Shown one piece after another: positions 26,136 through 34,361 of a stretch of DNA of 64,000 bases. The position numbers and the translations under genes were made by a program. The stretch's first letter is position 1. Each line of letters starts with the position of its first letter. This DNA comes from Psychromonas sp030397575. Lineage in GTDB: Bacteria; Pseudomonadota; Gammaproteobacteria; Enterobacterales; Psychromonadaceae. Under the pieces are notes generated by a model. It saw nothing but the letters and a program-made list of their open reading frames with translations, ran no database searches and was not told the origin of the DNA. The stretch lies in assembly GCF_046250175.1 (NCBI RefSeq), contig NZ_CP176468.1; one strand, 5' to 3'.

Positions 26136-26981
26136 ATGTTGCTAGAAGGGATTGAAACATTATTGGTACTTAGCAATGAGAAAACCATGAGCCGAGTTGG
26201 CAGCCAGTTATATATTAGCCAATCTGCGGTCAGTAAACGTATCGCATTACTAGAAAAGAAGTTAGGTAAAAAGCTGATTGTCCCAGACGGTCGACATGTT
26301 CGTCTTACTGCCGCAGCAAATGAATTAATCGCGAGTGTAGGGCCAACTTTTCATGAATTACAAGGACGAATCTATGAGCAACATGCATTACAAGACCAAA
26401 CTATTATCACATTAAATTGTTCAGAAACTTTAGTTGCAGGTTATTTATCATCTATGATGGGTGATTATTTTCAGCATGATTCATCAATAAAGATCAGTAC
26501 AGACCACACTCCAAGAATCATAGAAAAGGTGCAATCAGGTAAAGCTACAATTGGTTTTTGTGCTGGTCATTTACCACCACATCATGGCCTTAAAGCTATT
26601 TTCCTATGGAAAGAGCCTTTTGTATTAGTTAGTCAAACACCACTATCAGCTCTACCTACTCACATATTAACAAACGACTTAACTAACCCTGCCAACCGTT
26701 ACCAGTTAGATATTTTATCATCACTTGGCATTGAGCCACTAATGGAAATGGATTCCTATACCGCTTCAGCTCAACTAGCGCTAAATGGTATTGCCGCAGC
26801 CTTAGTGCCTCTTTCTATTGTTAATACTCTAAAAATAGAAGAGCAATACTGCTTTAACTTTACTGAATTACAGCCGCTATTCAGACCCGTCCATCTTTGC
26901 TTACGCCCTAATACTTATCATAATACTCGAGTTAAAAAGCTCCTTGAAGCCATTGCCAATGTTATTCCCAAAGTAATTTAA
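26136..26981 (+). CDS. LysR family transcriptional regulator
   Basis: 281 aa. N-terminal winged helix-turn-helix MSRVGSQLYISQSAVSKRIALLEKKLG at about residues 18-45, then the periplasmic-binding-protein-like effector domain (ITLNCSETLVAGYLSSMMGD; NRYQLDILSSLGIEPLMEMD). Somewhat short for LysR (usual ~300). Divergent from the GNAT/exporter run and convergent with the TauE/SafE permease, whose 3' end it overlaps by 20 bp. Its target may be the divergent unit, by the usual LysR habit; no operator was identified. Confidence 0.85.
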   Translation: MLLEGIETLLVLSNEKTMSRVGSQLYISQSAVSKRIALLEKKLGKKLIVPDGRHVRLTAAANELIASVGPTFHELQGRIYEQHALQDQTIITLNCSETLVAGYLSSMMGDYFQHDSSIKISTDHTPRIIEKVQSGKATIGFCAGHLPPHHGLKAIFLWKEPFVLVSQTPLSALPTHILTNDLTNPANRYQLDILSSLGIEPLMEMDSYTASAQLALNGIAAALVPLSIVNTLKIEEQYCFNFTELQPLFRPVHLCLRPNTYHNTRVKKLLEAIANVIPKVI

Positions 26982-27714
26982 TAGCCATCGTCATTGACAT
27001 AACGATGACCAGAGGTCGAATTAATTTTTGGCCTCTTCCTAATACAACTTTTGCCCCCATCCTTGCACCAATAAAACCACCGCAAGCCATAGCTAAACCC
27101 AGTTCCCATAGAGGAAGCCCAGCAAAAATAAAAAAACTCAGTGCTGCAATATTAGAAGTAAAATTCAATACTTTAGTACGAGCAGTTGCGGCAACTAAAC
27201 CATAACGGCCTATCGCAACAAAACAAACAGTGAAAATAGAACCTGTACCGGGACCGAGAAAACCGTCATAAAAGCCTATACTTCCTCCAATCACAAAAGC
27301 AAAAGTAGCTTCTGACAATTTCGCTTTATCTTCAGGGTGTGGTGTAATCGATGAAGAAAAAAGAAAATAACTTGAGATGGCGATCAGCATAATTGGAATA
27401 ACACTCATCAACAGGTCTGGATTAACATGCTGAACTGTTATCGCACCTAAGGCAGCTCCTGTAAAAGTACAAAAAATGGATAGACGCATCGACTTTATCT
27501 GTACTGCTCCAGAACGAATAAAGTACCAGCTTGCAGAAAAACTCCCAAATGAGCTTTGTAGTTTATTAGTGGCTAATGCTTGAGCAGGAGGAATCCCCGC
27601 AGCCAGCAAAGCAGGAACGGTTAATAAACCTCCACCACCCGCCATCGCATCTATAAAGCCAGCTAGAGTTGCAACTGCAACCAATAACATGATGATCTGT
27701 AATGATATTTCCAT
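26962..27714 (-). CDS. TauE/SafE (TSUP) family membrane permease
   Basis: 250 aa with about eight hydrophobic segments. Starts with a helix then GFIDAMAGGGGLLTVPALLAAGIPPAQALATNKLQS, the first TSUP half-motif (G-G-G-G-x-L, A-x-x-T-N-K), and repeats it in GSIGFYDGFLGPGTGSIFTV (F-x-G-P-G-x-G). This inverted duplication defines the family, which exports or imports sulfur-containing or carboxylate anions. Substrate unknown. Ends inside the convergent LysR gene (20-bp overlap). Confidence 0.85.
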   Translation of the reverse strand: MEISLQIIMLLVAVATLAGFIDAMAGGGGLLTVPALLAAGIPPAQALATNKLQSSFGSFSASWYFIRSGAVQIKSMRLSIFCTFTGAALGAITVQHVNPDLLMSVIPIMLIAISSYFLFSSSITPHPEDKAKLSEATFAFVIGGSIGFYDGFLGPGTGSIFTVCFVAIGRYGLVAATARTKVLNFTSNIAALSFFIFAGLPLWELGLAMACGGFIGARMGAKVVLGRGQKLIRPLVIVMSMTMAIKLLWE

Positions 27715-27954
27715 TCTTTTCCCTTAACTTTTTATTGGGATGAATATACCACTACAATGGCTTAAGTATGAGTAAAAGAGAGGAAAGCAACCTATTCCAT
27801 TTTTTCAAGAGTTGCTTAATGAGCTACTCTTATTAATTAATAATTAGTTGATAGCTTATTTTTATTATCTATTTGTTAATTCCTTCCCCTTTAAACAGCA
27901 ATCAATACGAGTTCCTGTTAAAATATAGAAAATTATTCAATGAAGTGAGTTCCC

Positions 27955-28332
27955 ATGAAATTATTAGTACGTAACCTTGCCAAAGCAACAACAGAAGAAA
28001 AATTACTGAATTTATTTAAAGAGTACGGCAACGTTCAATCTTGTAATCTTGTTCTAGATAAAGAAACAGGTGCATCAAAAGGTTTTGCTTTTGTTGAGAT
28101 GCCTAAAGTAGGTGAAGCGAAAGCGGCTATTAAACAATTAAATAGCTATAAATTAGCGGGTAATTTAATTCGAGTTAAAAAAGCAGATACAAAAAAAGAA
28201 GCAGCACCGGAAACTCCAGCACCAAAAACAGAGGCGGTAAAGAAAACTGCAGAGACAGACTCAATTGAAACAGCTGAAATGGTTGATCCGGCAAAAGTCT
28301 GGGGTGAAGTAAAGGATGAAATAAAAGAATAA
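27955..28332 (+). CDS. RRM-domain RNA-binding protein
   Basis: 125 aa. A single RNA recognition motif fills residues 1-77: RNP2 is KLLVRNLAK at the start and RNP1 is KGFAFVEMP around residue 41, with both aromatics (F) in place; IRVKKADTK closes the domain. The tail is rich in Ala, Pro, Lys, Thr and Glu (PETPAPKTEAVKKTA), flexible and charged. Bacterial RRM proteins are mostly 70-130 aa like this; they are cold-induced RNA chaperones in cyanobacteria, but a role here is not known. Monocistronic, with a 240-bp AT-rich upstream region. Confidence 0.85.
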   Translation: MKLLVRNLAKATTEEKLLNLFKEYGNVQSCNLVLDKETGASKGFAFVEMPKVGEAKAAIKQLNSYKLAGNLIRVKKADTKKEAAPETPAPKTEAVKKTAETDSIETAEMVDPAKVWGEVKDEIKE

Positions 28333-28360
28333 TGTAAATATTCGCTTTGAGCTCAAAGAA

Positions 28361-28398
28361 CTTAATAGCACTGATTACTAGTCTTTAGTGCTATTAAG
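28361..28398. terminator. Hairpin between convergent RRM and exported-protein genes
   Basis: CTTAATAGCACT / AGTGCTATTAAG, a perfect 12-bp stem with a 14-nt loop. The right arm lies inside the last codons of the minus-strand gene. No long T-run, so strength is uncertain. Confidence 0.6.
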
Positions 28399-28755
28399 CT
28401 TGGCTTTATAGTATTGGCGAGATACTGAGTCGAATCGATTTAAACAGAGCTGGTATAAACCAGCACTGTTTATATAACTTAACAACAAAGTCCCTTTCTC
28501 ATATTCACTGTTAATATAAGCCAGTTCAGCCTCACTATAAGCAGTATTTTCGGCTAATGTCGTTTGTTTGATATCTTGATAATAATAAGCCATCACAGAG
28601 TCACCTTCACTCTCAGCTAAACCCTGACATTTCTCATAGTTAGCTAACGCATCGCCAATACTTTTTAAAGTTTCTTGATTCGGCAATACGGGTTGCTCCT
28701 TTGCCAAAGCAAAGAAGCTAAATAAAGAAAATAACAATACAATGGAATATTTCAT
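28378..28755 (-). CDS. Small exported hypothetical protein
   Basis: 125 aa from the ATG at 28755 (MKYSIVLLFSLFSFFALA, a clean signal peptide cleaved before KEQPV); further in-frame starts lie 2-5 codons upstream. The mature protein is helical with two cysteines (YEKCQGLAES and YQLCLNRFDS) that could form one disulfide. Not recognised. Its 3' end carries the terminator arm shared with the convergent RRM gene. It lies 26 bp downstream of the PLP enzyme on the same strand. Confidence 0.6.
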   Translation of the reverse strand: MKYSIVLLFSLFSFFALAKEQPVLPNQETLKSIGDALANYEKCQGLAESEGDSVMAYYYQDIKQTTLAENTAYSEAELAYINSEYEKGTLLLSYINSAGLYQLCLNRFDSVSRQYYKAKLNSTKD

Positions 28756-28796
28756 CGACATTAACACCAAACAACAAGGAGTTTCCCCTTGATTAC

Positions 28797-30023
28797 TTAA
28801 GCTAAAGCTTGTTCAAAGTCAGCAATGAGATCCGCCGTATTTTCAATACCAATCGAGCAACGGATCATGTTTTCACTAATCCCCATCTCCTGGCGTAGCT
28901 GTAACCCCATTTCAAAGTAGATAGTAGGTGCAACAGGTAATGCCAATGTACGGTTATCACCTAAATGGGTTGCACTAATCACTAGATTTAATTTATTTAA
29001 AAACTCGCAGCAATCAATTCCATCAACTAAATCAAAACTTAAAAGAGCACCGAACCCCCTGAATAATGATTTTGCACGTTGATGCTGTGGGTGCTCACTT
29101 AAGCCAGGGTAATAAACTTTAGCGACTTTAGGGTGCGCTTGTAATAACTCAGCTAAAGCCATGCTGTTCACCGCTTGACGCTCCATACGTAGTTCCATTG
29201 TTTCACTACCAACAGAGATAAGGTGTGCTCCTTGAGAACTTAAACAAGCGCCCATATCACGTAAGCCTTTTTTCTTAATCTGACTAATACCCCATAGGTT
29301 ACTGTCACCTTTACGATAACCTTCATAGATATTTGGGTATTTTTCCCAGTTAAACAAACCAGTATCGGTTACTGAACCGCCCATGGCATTACCATGACCC
29401 GCTACATATTTAGAGAGTGAAGTAACAATTAAACTCGCTTTAACATCTTTAGCATCGAATAAATAGCTCGAAGTAATGGTATTATCAATCACATAAACAA
29501 GCTCATTTTCTGAACAGAACTCGCCAATTTCATCTAGTGCACTTACTTGAGTTACAGGGTTGGCGATGGTTTCTACGAAGACCATTTTAGTATTACTTTT
29601 TAAAGCAGCCGTTACATCATTAACATCAGTAGCATCAACTAAAGTCACTTCAATACCGTAACCTTCTAATGTGCCTAATAAAGAAGTGGTATTACCAAAT
29701 AAAAAGCGGCTACAAATAAGGTGATCGCCAGATTTTAATAAAGTTAAAAACGTAGCGACGATAGCTGACATGCCACAAGAGAAAACAGCGGTTGCAACAC
29801 CATTATCCATTTTTTGAATTTTTTTACATAAAGCATCTAGGGTTGGCGTTGAAGATCGTGCGTACGCGTGGCCAGGTTGCCCTTGGAAAACATCGATCAA
29901 TCCTTGTACATCTTTAAACCCGTATGGCACAGAATTATGTATTGGAGCATGAACGGCACCTGCTTCTAGGCCCAACTGATGATCTGAATGCACTATTTTT
30001 GTGGTAAAACCTAACGCTGTCAT
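28797..30023 (-). CDS. Cys/Met-metabolism PLP-dependent enzyme (transsulfuration family)
   Basis: 408 aa. Fold-type I transsulfuration enzyme: substrate/phosphate loop YARSSTPTLDALCKKI, PLP-stacking Tyr region, AVFSCGMSAIVATFLTLLKSGDH, Asp-N1 contact VYVIDNTITSSYLF, and the Schiff-base lysine in VTSLSKYVAGHGNAMGG (about residue 205). C-terminal NLVISATHLGDNRTLALP matches the family's S-L-G-x-x-x-T-L motif with changes. Candidates are cystathionine gamma-synthase, cystathionine beta-lyase, O-acetylhomoserine sulfhydrylase or methionine gamma-lyase; sequence alone does not decide. No metB/metC partner genes nearby. Confidence 0.75.
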   Translation of the reverse strand: MTALGFTTKIVHSDHQLGLEAGAVHAPIHNSVPYGFKDVQGLIDVFQGQPGHAYARSSTPTLDALCKKIQKMDNGVATAVFSCGMSAIVATFLTLLKSGDHLICSRFLFGNTTSLLGTLEGYGIEVTLVDATDVNDVTAALKSNTKMVFVETIANPVTQVSALDEIGEFCSENELVYVIDNTITSSYLFDAKDVKASLIVTSLSKYVAGHGNAMGGSVTDTGLFNWEKYPNIYEGYRKGDSNLWGISQIKKKGLRDMGACLSSQGAHLISVGSETMELRMERQAVNSMALAELLQAHPKVAKVYYPGLSEHPQHQRAKSLFRGFGALLSFDLVDGIDCCEFLNKLNLVISATHLGDNRTLALPVAPTIYFEMGLQLRQEMGISENMIRCSIGIENTADLIADFEQALA

Positions 30024-30137
30024 TTAAATTCCTTGCTTTTATTCTCAATAATGATCGCTTTGATCTAAAATGTCGTAAATTTAACGTATTATGCCTAATC
30101 TAGACGGATTTAGCATTAGGTGTATTAAGGAAATAAA

Positions 30138-31733
30138 TTGAAGTCAAATATATACAGTGTTTTGGTTTTTTTATTGGGGTTAGCGTTTTCTTACTTCATT
30201 TCTGTACACCTGACAGAAAAAGAAAAAATACAGCAACAACAAAATATATTGCTTGAAAGTAAGAGCATTGCTTTTAATATTCGTAACAGCATTGAAAGTA
30301 ACGCCGAACAAATCCAGCTATTAATTAGCCATTGGACTTCGATTGAAGATCTCAATGGTCATTGGGAAATGGACACCAACCTACTGATTAATAGAAATCG
30401 ATTTCTTACAACCATTAAGCTATTTCCCATGGTCGATGAATCTCTGTTTGATTTACCTCCACAAACTTTAATTAAAGCCGCTAATGAGATAGAAAAAAGA
30501 AGGCAGTTACGAGCTCGTGACCACCTACCTAAAAACGCAAACCAGGTGGTATCGAATTTTGTTTATACTACCCGTGCATCTTATCTGCCAGATAATAATA
30601 TTGAGTTAAAACTACAGTTTCCAATTGTGATTAATGACCAACTTATCGCCTATGTTGAAGTCCCAATGCAATTAGGTATGTTATTGAACCATAAACTTGA
30701 CACTTACCAAATTACCAAGCCTTTTGCGATATCGGAAAATGGTACTGTATTATTTAATTATCTACCTGAAAGATTGCACATCAATAACATTACCAAAGAG
30801 TCTACCATTCATGTTTTTGGACACACTTGGAAATTAATGGTTTGGTCTAATATAATCCACCAAGAAAAAGGCCTCTTTTTAATTCTATCATTACTCGTTT
30901 CTTTACTTGCAGCTATTGTCGTTAAGCTGGGTATGTTAAACCATACTTTGTATAAAAATGATCTTAAAAATAAGCATTTAATTAGACAGGTAGATGATGA
31001 ATGTAAAAGCAGTCAAGCTAAGCTTATCCAATCAAATAAGCTGGCTTCATTGGGTGAGATTGCAGCAGGAATCGCGCATGAAATTAATCAACCTTTACAG
31101 GTTATTTGTATCCATACCGATATTTGCCAAGAAAATATTAAAAATGGCAATTATCATTTAATTGAAAAGAGCTTTAAAGCCATCACTACACAAAGTGAGC
31201 GCATTGAAAATATCGTTAAACAAGTAGGTAGTTTTGGACGTGACAGTGAATTGGACAATTATCAGCATGAAGAGCCGAACCGACTCTTTAACAACGTTAT
31301 TTCAATCGTTATTAACCAATACAAACAGGACCAAGTAGAACTTAGACAAGTTATCCCTAGTTCGCTTCCCCTACTATTTTGTAATAAAACACAAATAGAG
31401 CAAGTATTAGTTAACCTCTTAATTAATGCTAAGGATTCTGTTGAAACCTCGGAAAGAAAGGTCGTTTTTTTCAAAGCCCACGCTCAAGATCATAAACTGT
31501 ATATTCAAATTTCCGATTCAGGAACAGGTATTGATCCTAGTAAAGTCAACGATATTTTCACCCCGTTTTACACGACTAAACCACTAGGAAAAGGGACTGG
31601 ATTAGGGCTATCGATTAGTTACTCGATTATTCATCAACACCAAGGTCACATTAAGGTATCTAGTGAAATAGGCCATGGCAGTGTGTTTACTGTAATCCTT
31701 CCTTTTGAGAAACCAAAAGCTAGTTTAAATTAA
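30138..31733 (+). CDS. Sensor histidine kinase (orphan)
   Basis: 531 aa from a TTG start with AAGG 7 bp upstream. First membrane segment at residues 6-22, a ~220-residue extracytoplasmic sensor domain (CHASE/Cache-like in size), second membrane segment around residue 250 (GLFLILSLLVSLLAAIVVKL), then the kinase. H-box GEIAAGIAHEINQPLQ, N-box QVLVNLLINAKDSVE, G1 SDSGTGIDPSK, F-box FTPFYTTKPLGKGTGLGLS. The H-box with E-I-N-Q-P-L is that of HPK4 kinases such as DctB/NtrB-like proteins. No response regulator gene is adjacent on either side, so its partner lies elsewhere. Confidence 0.88.
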   Translation: MKSNIYSVLVFLLGLAFSYFISVHLTEKEKIQQQQNILLESKSIAFNIRNSIESNAEQIQLLISHWTSIEDLNGHWEMDTNLLINRNRFLTTIKLFPMVDESLFDLPPQTLIKAANEIEKRRQLRARDHLPKNANQVVSNFVYTTRASYLPDNNIELKLQFPIVINDQLIAYVEVPMQLGMLLNHKLDTYQITKPFAISENGTVLFNYLPERLHINNITKESTIHVFGHTWKLMVWSNIIHQEKGLFLILSLLVSLLAAIVVKLGMLNHTLYKNDLKNKHLIRQVDDECKSSQAKLIQSNKLASLGEIAAGIAHEINQPLQVICIHTDICQENIKNGNYHLIEKSFKAITTQSERIENIVKQVGSFGRDSELDNYQHEEPNRLFNNVISIVINQYKQDQVELRQVIPSSLPLLFCNKTQIEQVLVNLLINAKDSVETSERKVVFFKAHAQDHKLYIQISDSGTGIDPSKVNDIFTPFYTTKPLGKGTGLGLSISYSIIHQHQGHIKVSSEIGHGSVFTVILPFEKPKASLN

Positions 31734-31971
31734 AACGTATAACACTATTAATTGTGTTATCTGTAATGTTAGAAATGATAAAAGAAGTTAAAATTGAATT
31801 GGATAGTGAAGTGAGTGATAAATCACTATCATCCTAATGAGCAGCAATAGCTTTACTGATTATATGTTTTAACACATAACACAAGCATGTAATTAGGATG
31901 ATTTGATTTGGGTGTAGCTTAGGAGAGTTGTTACTAGGGTAAATCTACAAATATATTTTTTATAAACGCAT
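31734..31971. other. Intergenic region with two hairpins, no gene seen
   Basis: Contains AACAC/GTGTT (31741-31758) just after the kinase stop, possibly a weak terminator, and a hairpin GATAGTGA/TCACTATC (31802-31830) with outer GGA/TCC pairing. The rest is AT-rich with no ORF, tRNA or motif I recognise. A small RNA cannot be excluded. Confidence 0.5.
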
Positions 31972-32003
31972 AAAAAAAGGCAAGTCATAACCTACCTTTT
32001 TTT
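31972..32003 (-). terminator. Terminator of the cold-shock gene
   Basis: AAAAAAAGG...CCTTTTTTT stem with a partly paired inner part (TAGG against CTTG) lies about 40 bp after the csp stop and gives a T-run on the minus strand. Confidence 0.8.
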
Positions 32004-32041
32004 CAATCAGAATGAGCACTTACATGCTCATCGAAGCAATA

Positions 32042-32248
32042 TTAAAGAGCTACGATGTTTTCTGCTTGAGGACCTTTTTGACCTTGAGTTACAGTGAACT
32101 GTACTTTTTGGCCTTCAGCAAGAGTTTTAAAACCAGTGCTTGCGATAGCAGAGAAATGTGCGAAAACGTCAGGACCGTTTTCTTGCTCGATGAAACCAAA
32201 ACCTTTAGATTCGTTGAACCATTTAACTGTACCAGTAGTAGTAGACAT
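32042..32248 (-). CDS. Cold-shock protein, CspA/CspD family
   Basis: 68 aa, one cold-shock domain. RNP1 is KGFGFIEQ and RNP2 DVFAHFSAI, both complete; TGTVKWFNESKGFGFI opens the OB fold. Binds single-stranded nucleic acid and melts RNA structure. The consensus promoter about 150 bp upstream leaves a leader of roughly 140 nt, as in cold-induced csp genes, so cold induction by leader folding is likely. Which E. coli paralogue it matches cannot be fixed by eye; it is not next to clpS, as cspD is. Confidence 0.93.
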   Translation of the reverse strand: MSTTTGTVKWFNESKGFGFIEQENGPDVFAHFSAIASTGFKTLAEGQKVQFTVTQGQKGPQAENIVAL

Positions 32249-32396
32249 GTGTATATCCTAATATATTTGAGTAATTTAACCTTAAAAATTAAGGCAGTTG
32301 GCTAGAAGTGTTGCTATTACTTATGATGTATAGGATTCGGTACATAAATACGGAACAAAGAACATAAATATCAAACGAACTTTCAAGCTAAAAAAT

Positions 32397-32424
32397 ATTA
32401 TATATAGGTTTATTTCGCTGTCAA
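32397..32424 (-). promoter_or_regulatory. Consensus sigma-70 promoter of the csp gene
   Basis: Minus strand: TTGACA (32419-32424), 16-bp spacer, TATAAT (32397-32402), both hexamers perfect. A start near 32390 gives a 5' leader of about 140 nt before the csp ATG. The AT-rich leader has several short repeats but I could not assign a cold box with certainty. Confidence 0.85.
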
Positions 32425-32578
32425 CAGCTATTTAACTTTAATATAAAAAAAATATTAATTTAGACATCAACTTTTAAGCATCCATATATTTTTCAATTAG
32501 TTATAACTACTTTAGAATTTAACGATTAATTAACACTTTAATATTTGTTATATTTAGCCTTTAAAAATCGAGGTAAAT

Positions 32579-33028
32579 ATGACAATTTGGATTGATGCAG
32601 ATGCCTGCCCAGTGGCAGTAAGAGAAATGGTATTAAGAGCAAGCACAAGGACCCAAACACCCTTGGTATTTGTTGCGAACTCTCCATTACCAGTTCGTAG
32701 AACACCTCTAGTAAAAACAGTACAAGTTTCACAAGGTTTTGATGTAGCCGACAACTACATTAGTCAACATGTAGAGTTAAAAGATTTAGTCGTGACTCAG
32801 GATATCCCCCTCGCCGCGGAACTAGTTGAGAAAGGAATAATAGCACTTAATCCTAGAGGTGAACTTTATACCCCAGATAACGTAAGACAACGCCTAGCAA
32901 TGCGTAATATGGCTGAAGAATTAAGAAGTATAGGGCAAATTAGTGGCGGGCCTAATAAGTTTTCAGATAAAGATAAACAAAACTTTGCAAACTCATTAGA
33001 TAAATGGCTTCAAAAAGCAAAAAGGTAA
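32579..33028 (+). CDS. yaiI: YaiI/YqxD family protein (UPF0178)
   Basis: 149 aa, usual length. Opens with MTIWIDADACPVAVREMVLR, the family signature, which resembles the acidic site of PIN/NYN-like nucleases (D5-D7). Later acidic residues in VSQGFDVADNYI and LVVTQDIPLAAELVEKG complete a plausible metal site. The C-terminal SGGPNKFSDKDKQNFANSLD is also conserved. Biochemical role unproven. GAGGT Shine-Dalgarno-like sequence upstream; a terminator overlaps the stop codon. Confidence 0.9.
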   Translation: MTIWIDADACPVAVREMVLRASTRTQTPLVFVANSPLPVRRTPLVKTVQVSQGFDVADNYISQHVELKDLVVTQDIPLAAELVEKGIIALNPRGELYTPDNVRQRLAMRNMAEELRSIGQISGGPNKFSDKDKQNFANSLDKWLQKAKR

Positions 33029-33045
33029 GCCTTGACTTACCTTTG
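33021..33045 (+). terminator. yaiI terminator overlapping the stop codon
   Basis: AAAGGTAAG/CTTACCTTT stem with a 6-nt loop; the stop TAA is inside the left arm. Followed by GTAAT, so the T-run is short (CTTTG). Confidence 0.6.
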
Positions 33046-33100
33046 TAATAAAAGAAATCTTATAAGCTTAAACTCATACCAATCATTTATATAATTGGTA

Positions 33101-33325
33101 TTAGATAATACGAGTTTCAGCTTGTAATTTCTTTAATCTAAGTTCTTCTGCTTCCTTCTTCTTACGTGTATCACAAGGATCTGGGCAGTCACACTCTTTA
33201 TCGATGCCTACAGATGCAAGTCCACCACAGCTACCGCCAATGGTTTTTTGATTAACAATGTAACCAATTGCCATCGCAACGATAACTAATAAGAAAACAA
33301 CAAAGGTAGCAATAAAATAGATCAT
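33101..33325 (-). CDS. nqrM: Na+-NQR maturation factor NqrM
   Basis: 74 aa. One N-terminal membrane segment (FIATFVVFLLVIVAMAIGYI) then GGSCGGLASVGIDKECDCPDPCD, with the four or more cysteines typical of NqrM (DUF539). NqrM delivers or inserts the iron held between NqrD and NqrE. Its ATG overlaps the apbE stop by one base (TAATG). The C-terminal tail is a charged helix. A small hairpin (ATACCAAT/ATTGGTAT) lies just after its stop. Confidence 0.93.
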   Translation of the reverse strand: MIYFIATFVVFLLVIVAMAIGYIVNQKTIGGSCGGLASVGIDKECDCPDPCDTRKKKEAEELRLKKLQAETRII

Positions 33326-34356
33326 TATTTTTCCTCTACAAGGTATTGTTCAAACTCAGGAGTGAAAGATTCAATAAATCCATCGCCCTGCTTGGTCAAT
33401 AAAAAAACAGGCTGTTTTAATTTAGTTGCAAATTCTAAGCCGTCTTTAGGTCCTAATACAGTAATCGCAGTAGCTAATCCGTCTGCAACCATACTACTTT
33501 CGTCAATCACAGTAACAGATACTAACTTATGATTGATAGGACGACCAGTTTTTGGATCAATCGTATGGGAATAACGTATACCATCTGCTTCAAAGTAATT
33601 GCGGTAATCACCTGAAGTGGCAATGGCACTATCACCAATATGCAATAAACGCTGTACGTTTTGACCTAATCCAGGGCGTTCAATGGCTAAAGTCCAAGGC
33701 TGTTGGTTTAACTTAGTTCCACTGGCTCTTAACTCACCACCAATATCCACCAAGTAATTATTGATGCCTTTTGCTTCCATAAACTCAGCAATGGCATCAA
33801 CACCATAACCTTTAGCAATCGATGATAAGTCGACATATAAACCCGGTTTGGTTTTAATCAGTTTATTGCCTTCAATAGACAAATATTGACTACCAATATT
33901 TTGCTTAGTTTTTTCAATTAGTTCAGCATCAGGAATCTTATTAGGTTTTTTATCTGGACCAAATCCCCATAAATTAACTAAAGGCCCTACTGTGACGTCA
34001 AAAGCACCACCGCTTTGCTGATATATCTTAAGTGCTTCAGAAACTACTTTTATTGTTGCGTCTGATACTTCTTGTGAAGATTCACTTTTGTTAAATAAAG
34101 ACAATTCAGAATTAGGTCGGTAAGTCGACATTTGATCATTCACTAATTCTAGTTGCTGATCAATTAACTCTTTTAGTGCATTACTTAATAGTTGTTTGTT
34201 AGACGTTTGTTCACTCGACAATACATAAGTCACTTGATAATAAGTGCCCATGGTTTGTCCCTGAACTTTTAATAATGCAGGCTCAGGTTTAGTGCACGAT
34301 GAAATAAAAAAGGCTAGCCCTATTAAGGCTAGCCATTTAATCGATGCGTTAATCAT
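33325..34356 (-). CDS. apbE: FAD:protein FMN transferase ApbE
   Basis: 343 aa lipoprotein: signal peptide ends in ISSC (lipobox) at about residue 21. Transfers FMN from FAD to Thr in D/S-G-A-T motifs of NqrB, NqrC, RnfD and RnfG, outside the inner membrane. Family motifs seen: GQTMGTYYQVTY near the N-terminus, DVTVGPLVNLWGFGP, SSIAKGYGVDAIAEFM, NNYLVDIGGELRASG, and VADGLATAITVLGP. Located 5 bp after nqrF, in the nqrABCDEF-apbE-nqrM order of Vibrio. The one copy seen here probably serves both NQR and RNF. Confidence 0.95.
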   Translation of the reverse strand: MINASIKWLALIGLAFFISSCTKPEPALLKVQGQTMGTYYQVTYVLSSEQTSNKQLLSNALKELIDQQLELVNDQMSTYRPNSELSLFNKSESSQEVSDATIKVVSEALKIYQQSGGAFDVTVGPLVNLWGFGPDKKPNKIPDAELIEKTKQNIGSQYLSIEGNKLIKTKPGLYVDLSSIAKGYGVDAIAEFMEAKGINNYLVDIGGELRASGTKLNQQPWTLAIERPGLGQNVQRLLHIGDSAIATSGDYRNYFEADGIRYSHTIDPKTGRPINHKLVSVTVIDESSMVADGLATAITVLGPKDGLEFATKLKQPVFLLTKQGDGFIESFTPEFEQYLVEEK

Positions 34357-34361
34357 CGGGG

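Noticed and set aside
32538..32754. Minus-strand frames opposite the yaiI start
   Set aside because: They cover the conserved yaiI N-terminus and the AT-rich csp upstream region and have no protein-like features.
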